Shown here: positions 1-5,165 of the stretch, one piece after another
How positions within the stretch are numbered: the first letter of the stretch is position 1
Layout: every line of letters begins with the position of its first letter
From: JASFRI01 sp050115015
GTDB taxonomy: Bacteria; Acidobacteriota; Polarisedimenticolia; CBDVAL01
Direction: 5' to 3'
Assembly (NCBI GenBank): GCA_050115015.1
Contig: JASFRI010000036.1
Location: 1 to 18,178 of the forward strand
DNA length: 18,178 nucleotides
Position numbers and translations under genes: made by a program
Notes under the pieces: model-generated
The model's input: the letters and a program-made list of their open reading frames with translations, nothing else
What the model was told of the DNA's origin: nothing
Database searches by the model: none

Positions 1-212
1 ACACGCACGCGCTCCACCAGCGCGATGCCGTCCATACCCGGCATCAGCAGGTCGGTCAGGATGAGATCGGCGGGCTCCTCCCGGAGCACCTCCAGCGCCT
101 CCTCCGCGCTCCCGGCGCTGCGGACCGAATAGCCCGCCTCGGCGAGCTGGAACTCCACCACCCGCCGCAGGCTGGGGTCGTCGTCCACGAGCAGGATGCT
201 CGGCAGTCCCAT
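1..212 (-). CDS. Response regulator, N-terminal receiver domain (partial, runs off the window start)
   Basis: The first 70 codons of a two-component response regulator are present; the rest lies beyond the window edge. The reading begins MGLPSILLVDDDPSLRR. It shows the acidic pocket (D10, D11, D12) and the phospho-acceptor Asp, D54, in the block TDLLMPGMDG, which is typical of CheY-like receivers. The start at 212 is preceded by GAGGAGC, which overlaps the stop codon of the upstream histidine kinase, so the two genes are almost certainly one transcript and cognate partners. The output domain is not visible. NtrC-type (AAA+ sigma-54 activator) is plausible because the kinase is NtrB-like, but an OmpR- or NarL-type output cannot be excluded. 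Confidence 0.93.
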   Translation of the reverse strand, partial: MGLPSILLVDDDPSLRRVVEFQLAEAGYSVRSAGSAEEALEVLREEPADLILTDLLMPGMDGIALVERVR

Positions 213-217
213 GCTCC

Positions 218-1360
218 TCAGGCCTCCGGCGCCCGGGGAAGCCGCAGCTCGAAGGCCGCGCCGCCCCCCTGGGCGTTCCGCGCTTGCAGCCGGCCCCCGT
301 GCGACTCGGCGATCCGCCGGGCCATCGCCAGCCCCAGCCCCGTGCCCCCGGGGCGCGTCGTGAAGAACGGCTCGAAGATCCGCTCGACCGGCCCCTCGGG
401 AAGCCCCACGCCGTGATCCCGCACGGTGATCGCCACGTCCCCTTCCACGACCGCGGTCTCGACCTCCAGCACCCCGCCGTCGGGCATCGCCTGGGAGCCG
501 TTCAGGAGCAGGTTCACCAGCGCCTGGTGCACCTGCCCCGCGTCGGCGTGGGCCGCGGGTAGCGACCCCGACAGCCGCGACTCGATCCGCACGGAGGCGC
601 GCCCGGCGCTCTTCTCCACCAGCGCCGTCGCCGAGCGCACCGCCTCGTTCACGTCCACCGCCCCCAGCTCCGGCTTCCGCGGCTTCGCGAAGTCCAGGTA
701 GCGTCCGGCAATGACGTTCAGGCGGTCGATCTCCCGCCGCAGGATGTCCACGAACTCCCGCCGTGGGTGGTCGGCGGGATAGTCCCGCTCCAGGATCTCC
801 ACCGCCCCGCCGATGGCTCCGAGGGGATTGCGGATCTCGTGGGCCATCCCGGCGGTGAGCGTTCCCAGCGTCGTCAGACGGTCCGCACGCCGGAGCGTCT
901 CCACCGTCCCCTCGAGGTCCCGGAGCGCCCGGTCCCGCTCCGCGGCGGTCGCCTCCGCCTCCCGGCGCAGGGCCCGCTCCCGGTCCGACACCGCGCCGGC
1001 CACCAGCGCGATGACCGCGAACATCGCCAGCTCGATGGCCTGGCTCGCCTGGTAGGCCTCGCTGTGCCCCCAGTGCAGGATGATGTGCGGGGCGTAGGCC
1101 GCGGCGCACAGCACCGCGACGAGAAGCCCTCCGCGCACGCCGAACCACGCGCAGGCCAGCAGGATCGGAATGTAGTAGAGCCGCTGGAAGATGTTGTGCA
1201 GGACGATGTGATGCGGGCTCGTGACGTAGTGCGCCAGGGACACCGCCAGGATCGCGATGCCGATGACCGCCTCGCGGATCACCGGACGGCGGCGGGCCGG
1301 CGCCGCCCCTGCGGCCGGCGCGGCGGAGCTCGCCGCCGGGAGGGCCTGCTCGACGGTCAT
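218..1360 (-). CDS. Membrane sensor histidine kinase, NtrB-like catalytic core
   Basis: This 380-residue protein autophosphorylates on His and passes the phosphate to the response regulator encoded 5 bp downstream. After a Pro/Ala-rich N-terminus, residues about 30-125 form roughly four membrane segments containing LHNIFQRLYYIPILLACAWF. There is no large periplasmic loop and no PAS domain. A coiled linker (about 125-160) leads to the HisKA dimerisation domain with H-box H174 in GMAHEIRNPL. The HATPase_c domain shows the N-box (N283, N287), G1 (D315-x-G317-x-G319), the F-box FEPFF (329-333) and G2 (GTGLGLA, 339-345). All catalytic motifs are intact, so the kinase should be active. The stimulus is unknown; the membrane module probably senses something in or near the bilayer. 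The start is ATG at 1360 with only a weak ribosome site (GAGGCC). A promoter-like -10 lies about 70 bp upstream. Confidence 0.93.
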   Translation of the reverse strand: MTVEQALPAASSAAPAAGAAPARRRPVIREAVIGIAILAVSLAHYVTSPHHIVLHNIFQRLYYIPILLACAWFGVRGGLLVAVLCAAAYAPHIILHWGHSEAYQASQAIELAMFAVIALVAGAVSDRERALRREAEATAAERDRALRDLEGTVETLRRADRLTTLGTLTAGMAHEIRNPLGAIGGAVEILERDYPADHPRREFVDILRREIDRLNVIAGRYLDFAKPRKPELGAVDVNEAVRSATALVEKSAGRASVRIESRLSGSLPAAHADAGQVHQALVNLLLNGSQAMPDGGVLEVETAVVEGDVAITVRDHGVGLPEGPVERIFEPFFTTRPGGTGLGLAMARRIAESHGGRLQARNAQGGGAAFELRLPRAPEA

Positions 1361-1430
1361 CGAAGGCCTCGGGTGGAGGCGTCAGGGGGCAACGGCGTGG
1401 CTCCTCGCGTCCGCGGTCGGTGCGGCCTGG

Positions 1431-1460
1431 AGTATACCGGAGGCGGATGCAGCGGGTACA
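1431..1460 (-). promoter_or_regulatory. Candidate promoter for the histidine kinase/response regulator pair
   Basis: On the minus strand the hexamer TATACT (1436-1431) matches the sigma-70 -10 consensus at 5 of 6 bases, and a weak -35 (TGTACC, 1460-1455) lies 18 bp upstream. It would give a leader of about 65 nt before the kinase ATG at 1360. The -35 is poor, so the call rests mainly on the -10 and its position. Confidence 0.4.
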
Positions 1461-1468
1461 GGCTCGTC

Positions 1469-1500
1469 GCCCATGGGATCGGGGGAAGGTCCCGATGGGC
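1469..1500 (-). terminator. Hairpin downstream of the secreted Cys-rich gene
   Basis: GCCCAT-c-GGGA pairs with TCCC-ATGGGC (one bulged C, 11-nt loop), giving a 10-bp stem beginning about 14 bp after the stop codon of the minus-strand gene at 1515. There is no U-run after it, so it is at best a weak intrinsic terminator or an RNA-stabilising 3' structure. Confidence 0.35.
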
Positions 1501-1514
1501 CGGTGACCCGACCG

Positions 1515-2690
1515 CTAGAGCTTCTCCACCGTGAACGCCACCTCGTTGACGGTGCCGTTTCGGAACACGGTCTGCAGCCGCAGATCGTGGGAGCCACGGG
1601 CATTCCGGGGCAGGACCTCGATCGCGTAGTGCTGCAGGCTGCCGTCGTTGGCCTGCGCGAACAGCGGCGCGCTGATGACCCCCCGCTCGCTCACGACCTG
1701 ATAGGCGTTGACCTCGAACTCCTGGACGTCGAACTCGACGTGGATGGTCCCCTTCTCCTTGTAGGCGACGAGGTTCCGCGGGTAAAACGTCCCGGGCGGC
1801 ACCTCGACTGTCGTGCAGCCCCCGGAGAGCACGCCGTAGTCCTCGACGTCGGGTGGCGGCAAGAGGCAGACCCCCAACTGGAACCCGTCGCAGTAATCGT
1901 CGCTGTTGCAGGGGAGCGGCACGATCGAGCAAACGCCGGAGTCCTGCGTCACGCTGCCCGCGACGTACACGGGTCGGTTCCAGCAGTAGGTGCCGTCGCG
2001 CGCTAGCGTCACCCCGCTGCAACCCAGCGGGCCGCAATCGGGAACCGCGGATCCGTTGGGGACTTCCACCAATTCGGCCGCTGTCCAGAGGGTCTCGGGA
2101 TCCTGGCAGATCCCGGTCCCGTCGTCATAGCAATGGACTCCCGCGTAGGCGGGCCGGACGTTCGCGAGGACGGTAGTGGCGTCAACGGAGGTGACCTCGA
2201 TGACCGGGGAGATCGCGGGCGGTGCGACCGGCTGGTTCTCGCCGATCCGGTCGAAGTCCGCAATGAGGACCGGTTCAGACACGTGGTGAACACCCAGCAC
2301 CACATAGTTCCCTTCCAGGTCCTCCAGGAAGGCCACGGTGGCCGCGTCGAGCGCCTCCGATTGACTGGACGCCGCGTTGGGGCAGCCGTCCACCCCGGCG
2401 TTCCCCCAATCCGAGAGAAGGTAGGCGCCTTCGCTCCCGGTGGCAACGAAGTCCTCGACAATCCAGCCCGAGTCGTTCCCCGCGCCCGTGGCCACGACCC
2501 CTTGCCCCTGCGCGAAGAAGGCGCCGTCGAGGGGACCGACCGCTCCCGTGATGTACGTGGCCGGGTAGGTTCCCAGAGTGCCGCCCTGGAAGATGGGTAG
2601 ACTGAACGGACAGGTGGCCCTGGCGGGGCTCCCGGCCACCATCATCACTGTAACGAGCATCGCGGCGAAGGCCATGGTTGTCTTCTTCAT
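1515..2690 (-). CDS. Secreted Cys-rich protein of unknown function
   Basis: I do not recognise this 391-residue protein. It starts MKKTTMAFAAML and has a clear Sec signal peptide (hydrophobic core about 6-20, likely cleavage after ARA at residue 25). The mature part has two regions. Residues 27-292 hold all 12 mature-protein cysteines (for example C27, C103, and a cluster between 187 and 292), an even number that suggests disulfides formed outside the cytoplasm. Residues about 300-391 have no Cys and alternate in a beta-sandwich-like pattern, ending in VEKL. There is no PEP-CTERM, LPXTG or type IX-like sorting signal at the end. The ATG at 2690 was chosen over one seven codons upstream because GGGAGGAACCGAG immediately precedes it and the signal peptide then starts correctly. 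It stands alone between a two-component pair and a divergent gene. Confidence 0.85.
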   Translation of the reverse strand: MKKTTMAFAAMLVTVMMVAGSPARATCPFSLPIFQGGTLGTYPATYITGAVGPLDGAFFAQGQGVVATGAGNDSGWIVEDFVATGSEGAYLLSDWGNAGVDGCPNAASSQSEALDAATVAFLEDLEGNYVVLGVHHVSEPVLIADFDRIGENQPVAPPAISPVIEVTSVDATTVLANVRPAYAGVHCYDDGTGICQDPETLWTAAELVEVPNGSAVPDCGPLGCSGVTLARDGTYCWNRPVYVAGSVTQDSGVCSIVPLPCNSDDYCDGFQLGVCLLPPPDVEDYGVLSGGCTTVEVPPGTFYPRNLVAYKEKGTIHVEFDVQEFEVNAYQVVSERGVISAPLFAQANDGSLQHYAIEVLPRNARGSHDLRLQTVFRNGTVNEVAFTVEKL

Positions 2691-3021
2691 CTCGGTTCCT
2701 CCCGGCAACAAACGTGTCAGGCGACCTTGCGCGGGTCCACCGCCCTCGTCGACGTACCCCGATCGCCGACGGCGAATGACGGCGAGCCCCGTGACCTCGA
2801 ACCGGGCAGGGACGTCTGGCCGCGGATGGTTCGATTACCGAGAATATACCGGCGTCGGCAGCGGCAGGCCAGCGTAGACTCCGTGCGTGATGGTGGATCC
2901 CGGCCGGATCGCCCGTGTGGCTCCCGTGCGAGCCGATGACCCGTCGCCGTCAGAGCGCCGGATGATCCGATTTCCGGTGGTGGCACCGCACGAAGGTGTT
3001 CCTGCACCGAAAGGAGAGATC
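2691..3021. other. Divergent intergenic region (331 bp) with candidate promoter elements
   Basis: No gene is supported here. The region separates the minus-strand secreted protein from the plus-strand SnoaL-like gene. On the minus strand, TATATT at 2848-2843 could be a -10 element for the secreted protein (leader about 145 nt), but its -35 (TGGCCT at 17 bp) is weak. On the plus strand, TAGACT at 2875-2880 is a poor -10 candidate for the SnoaL-like gene. A small perfect hairpin, TCGCC-GAC-GGCGA, lies near 2762-2774. The T-loop-like string near 2791-2807 does not fold into a tRNA. Confidence 0.4.
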
Positions 3022-3570
3022 ATGATGAACCCCGCCAGCTCCCCCTCACGCAAGCCGGGATCTCCTCGCCGCGGGATCCACTGTGCGGCAACGCTGCTCG
3101 GGCTGTCGCTGCTGGCCGGCGCCGCTGGCGCGGTCGCCGGCGAGGCGGAGAACCTCCAGCTCGTGCGGCAGATGGCCGCGGCGATCAACGAGCGCGATTT
3201 CGACGCGCTCGACGATCTCGTCGCCCTCGACGTCGTGCGACACTCGGCGGCGACCCCGGACGTCCGGGTGACGAACCTGGCCGAGTTCAAGGAGTTCCTG
3301 CAAGCCGACCTGAAGACGTGCCCGGACGCGATGCAGGAGATCGAGATGATCTTCGGGTCGGGGGACCTCGTCGCGCTCCGGGCACGCTACGCCGGGACGC
3401 AGACCGGGCCGTTGGGCCCCTTCCCGCCCAGCGGCAAGCGGATGGACATCCCCTTCATCGGGATCCTGCGGATCCGGGACGGCAAGATCGCCGAAATCTG
3501 GGTGGAGTGGGACAACCTCAACGCGCTGACCCAGCTCGGCCACTTTACGCCTCCGGACCGGAAGCCGTAG
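3022..3570 (+). CDS. Exported SnoaL/NTF2-like (polyketide-cyclase-fold) protein
   Basis: This 182-residue protein has an N-terminal signal (SRKPGSPRRGIH then CAATLLGLSLLAGAAGA, likely cleaved near residue 37-40). It is followed by one SnoaL-like domain of the NTF2 fold. Family hallmarks are the first helix ENLQLVRQMAAAINERDFDAL, the 'D.VRHSA' strand, and the C-terminal sheet with GKRMDIPFIGILRIRDGKIAEIWVEWD. Family members are small cone-shaped enzymes or ligand-binding proteins; the substrate cannot be inferred from sequence. Export is unusual for enzymes of this family, and many secreted relatives are annotated only as 'ester cyclase'. The start at 3022 (ATGATG; either Met could be used) is set by AAGGAGA at 3011-3017. 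It appears monocistronic, with a strong hairpin 5 bp after the stop. Confidence 0.85.
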   Translation: MMNPASSPSRKPGSPRRGIHCAATLLGLSLLAGAAGAVAGEAENLQLVRQMAAAINERDFDALDDLVALDVVRHSAATPDVRVTNLAEFKEFLQADLKTCPDAMQEIEMIFGSGDLVALRARYAGTQTGPLGPFPPSGKRMDIPFIGILRIRDGKIAEIWVEWDNLNALTQLGHFTPPDRKP

Positions 3571-3574
3571 AGGT

Positions 3575-3596
3575 CCGGCCCTGAGCTGCGGGCCGG
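3575..3596 (+). terminator. Hairpin after the SnoaL-like gene
   Basis: CCGGCCC (3575-3581) and GGGCCGG (3590-3596) form a perfect 7-bp GC stem with an 8-nt loop, starting five bases after the TAG stop. There is no U-tract, so termination may be weak or assisted by Rho. The position strongly suggests a 3'-end function. Confidence 0.45.
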
Positions 3597-3739
3597 GTCC
3601 GCGAACGGTGATGGGTCCGCTTCCGGGAACCGCGGCGGGGATGTCCGGGCCGTTAGAGGGCCCATTTCGGGCCTCGAATCGACGCTCTAAGCTCGCTCAG
3701 CCCCCCCGTTTTTCGATGAAGTCTCATGAAATCAGCTGC

Positions 3740-3768
3740 TTGCCGAGGTCCGACCCGGATGCTATGCT
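3740..3768 (+). promoter_or_regulatory. Sigma-70-type promoter for the haem-binding protein
   Basis: TTGCCG (3740-3745) and TATGCT (3763-3768) are separated by exactly 17 bp, and the -10 carries an extended TGn (TGC). This is the best promoter match in the window. Transcription would start near 3775, leaving a leader of only about 15 nt before the GTG start at 3790. Confidence 0.65.
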
Positions 3769-3789
3769 GGGGCGATCGAGGGCCGGGAC

Positions 3790-4245
3790 GTGAGGCGAAT
3801 CCTGAAGTGGTCCCTGGTGGGCGTGGTGGCGGCGCTCCTGCTGATCCAGGTCGTGCCGGTCGAGCGCACGAACCCGCCGGTCGAGCAGGAGGTCGACGCC
3901 CCGGCTCCGGTGCGCGCCATCCTGCGACGCTCCTGCTACGACTGCCATTCCCACGAGACGGTCTGGCCCTGGTACGCGCACGTCGCGCCGGTCTCCTGGC
4001 TGGTGGCCCGGGACGTTCGGCACGGGCGGCATCACGTGAACTTCTCCGCCTGGAACCGGCTCGATGCCGAGGAGCGGCAGGAGGCGATGGAGGAGATCTG
4101 GGAGGAGGTGTCCGAGGGAGAGATGCCTCTCTGGTTCTACCTGCCGCTGCACCCGGACGCGCGTCTCTCGGATGCGGATCGGGCCACGCTACGGGACTGG
4201 ACCCGAGGGGCGAACCCGGACGCCGGCGACCGGGACCAGGACTGA
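3790..4245 (+). CDS. Membrane-anchored haem-binding domain protein (CxxCH, c-type cytochrome-like)
   Basis: This 151-residue protein has one N-terminal membrane anchor (about 6-23, LKWSLVGVVAALLLIQVV). The rest lies in the periplasm and matches the Haem_bd family. The family signature is clear: SCYDCHSHET with C49, C52 and H53 for covalent haem attachment, then WPWYAHVAPVSWLVARDVRHGR and the VNFSAW block. M112 in GEMPLWFY is a likely distal haem ligand, and YLPLHPDARLSD closes the domain. The family occurs alone or fused to other domains and is assumed to transfer electrons, but its partners are generally unknown. It needs the cytochrome c maturation system, which is not in the window. The start is GTG at 3790 with GAGGG at 3778-3782 and a good promoter just upstream. 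It converges on the Dps-like gene. Confidence 0.9.
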   Translation: MRRILKWSLVGVVAALLLIQVVPVERTNPPVEQEVDAPAPVRAILRRSCYDCHSHETVWPWYAHVAPVSWLVARDVRHGRHHVNFSAWNRLDAEERQEAMEEIWEEVSEGEMPLWFYLPLHPDARLSDADRATLRDWTRGANPDAGDRDQD

Positions 4246-4263
4246 CCCCGAGGAATCTCCGGG

Positions 4264-4288
4264 CCCTGCCGCTCCTGGATCCGGCGGG
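4264..4288. terminator. Hairpin between convergent genes
   Basis: CCC(T)GCCG (4264-4271) pairs with CGGCGGG (4282-4288) around a 10-nt loop, with one bulged T. It lies in the 43-bp gap between the haem-binding gene (plus) and the Dps-like gene (minus), where a shared bidirectional terminator would be expected. No T-run is present on either side. Confidence 0.35.
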
Positions 4289-4864
4289 TCAAAGGGGGGC
4301 ATCGCGCGGGCAACGGCGCGGTGGTCCGAAGGGAACGATGAACCGCGGACACGGGAGGTCCCGGCGATCTTCGGGCACGCCGGCGGCCAGCTCCCTCCAG
4401 ACGTCCCCTGCACGCCGCCCCTCGAGCCGGCGGGCCGTCTCCCTGTGGATGGCCTGTCGCCGGGCCAGCAGCACGAACGTGCTCTCGTCCCCGGCGCGCT
4501 CGGCGGCCTCGAGCCCGAGGCCGATGGCGCGAACCAGCGCCTGGTGCTCGCGCGCCAGGTGCTCGAGCATCTCCGCCGTGCGGCCGGGGGGCCGCTGCCG
4601 GCGCGAGCGCTGCTCGCGCTGGATCGCCTCCAGGGTCCTGGGAGCCGTCCATCCCCGCGTGCGGACCCGATCCGAGATCTCGTCGATGGCGCCGACGAGG
4701 TTGAGGGAGAGGGTCTCGATCGGGCACCGGAGCGCGAACGTCCGGCGCCCACCGGGGTCCTCGTGCACCAGCAGGGCCGCACGGTAGAGGGCGTAGGAAC
4801 GCGCCAGGATCCGGTCCAGCAGATCCTCGACCTCTGGAACTCCGGCTCTCACGAACGCCTCCAC
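4289..4864 (-). CDS. Divergent Dps-like (ferritin-superfamily) protein with altered ferroxidase residues
   Basis: This 191-residue, largely helical protein resembles Dps. SYALYRAALLVH fits the first helix, IETLSLNLVGAIDEISDRV the second, and AEMLEHLAREHQALVRAI ... ESTFVLLARRQAIHRETARRLEG the third and fourth. Typical Dps proteins form dodecamers that oxidise and store iron and protect DNA. Matched by spacing to E. coli Dps (H51, H63, D78, E82), this protein has H34, R46, D61 and D65. One ferroxidase His is therefore Arg, the final Glu is Asp, and the Trp after the first His is Glu. Iron oxidation is doubtful. A 40-residue C-terminal tail beyond the last helix contains two Cys and several Arg. 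The start is a GTG at 4864 without a good Shine-Dalgarno site, so the N-terminus is uncertain. Assignment rests on pattern and spacing; a more general ferritin-like fold is the alternative. Confidence 0.72.
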   Translation of the reverse strand: MEAFVRAGVPEVEDLLDRILARSYALYRAALLVHEDPGGRRTFALRCPIETLSLNLVGAIDEISDRVRTRGWTAPRTLEAIQREQRSRRQRPPGRTAEMLEHLAREHQALVRAIGLGLEAAERAGDESTFVLLARRQAIHRETARRLEGRRAGDVWRELAAGVPEDRRDLPCPRFIVPFGPPRRCPRDAPL

Positions 4865-5165
4865 GATGGGTCGCGCGCCCCGCCTTGTGCGGGGAAAAAA
4901 CGGCCCGCGCAGCGATCGGACCCGGGGGTGGGACCGGGGCAGGCGGCTACGCGGGCCGTGGGGATCGAACGGGGGCCAGTAGCGGGCCGTGGACCTGTGG
5001 CTCCGGGGACGACCCCCGACCCCTCCGCGCCCGCGTGTGCAGCAACTTCCATTCCACCCCGGGGCGGCGGAGAATCGTCGATGAGGAGGGCTTTCGGTCC
5101 CCCCGCCGAGCGGAGATGTCCAGAGATCCGCTCCCGGGGGTGCACGGATCGCCTACGCCCCGCGC
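4865..5165. other. Intergenic region (301 bp) between the polymerase/ligase gene and the Dps-like gene
   Basis: No convincing gene on either strand; the open frames here are Arg/Gly/Pro-rich out-of-frame readings. It holds a perfect 6-bp hairpin (CCCCGC-CTTGT-GCGGGG, 4878-4894) flanked by A6 (4895-4900) just upstream of the Dps-like start. It also holds an inverted repeat GATCCG/CGGATC (5125-5130 and 5145-5150) about 15 bp beyond the stop of the polymerase/ligase gene, possibly a 3' structure. I found no good -10/-35 pair for the Dps-like gene, which could be read through from the export operon. Confidence 0.4.

Noticed and set aside
1515..1600. PEP-CTERM or other C-terminal sorting signal on the secreted Cys-rich protein, which would link it to an exosortase system
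   Set aside because: The C-terminus ends VAFTVEKL, with no PEP motif, no terminal membrane helix and no basic tail.
1357..2037. A minus-strand frame joining the kinase and the secreted-protein region
   Set aside because: It is off-frame in the secreted Cys-rich gene and has an Arg-rich composition with no domain; the annotated gene has a signal peptide and a ribosome site.
2791..2807. Possible tRNA T-loop (minus-strand GGTTCGAGGTC)
   Set aside because: The flanks do not form a T-stem, and no acceptor, D or anticodon arms can be drawn nearby.
4878..4900. Hairpin plus homopolymer tract as an intrinsic terminator
   Set aside because: On the plus strand the stem is followed by A6, and on the minus strand the U6 comes before the stem, so neither orientation has the hairpin-then-U order of a terminator.
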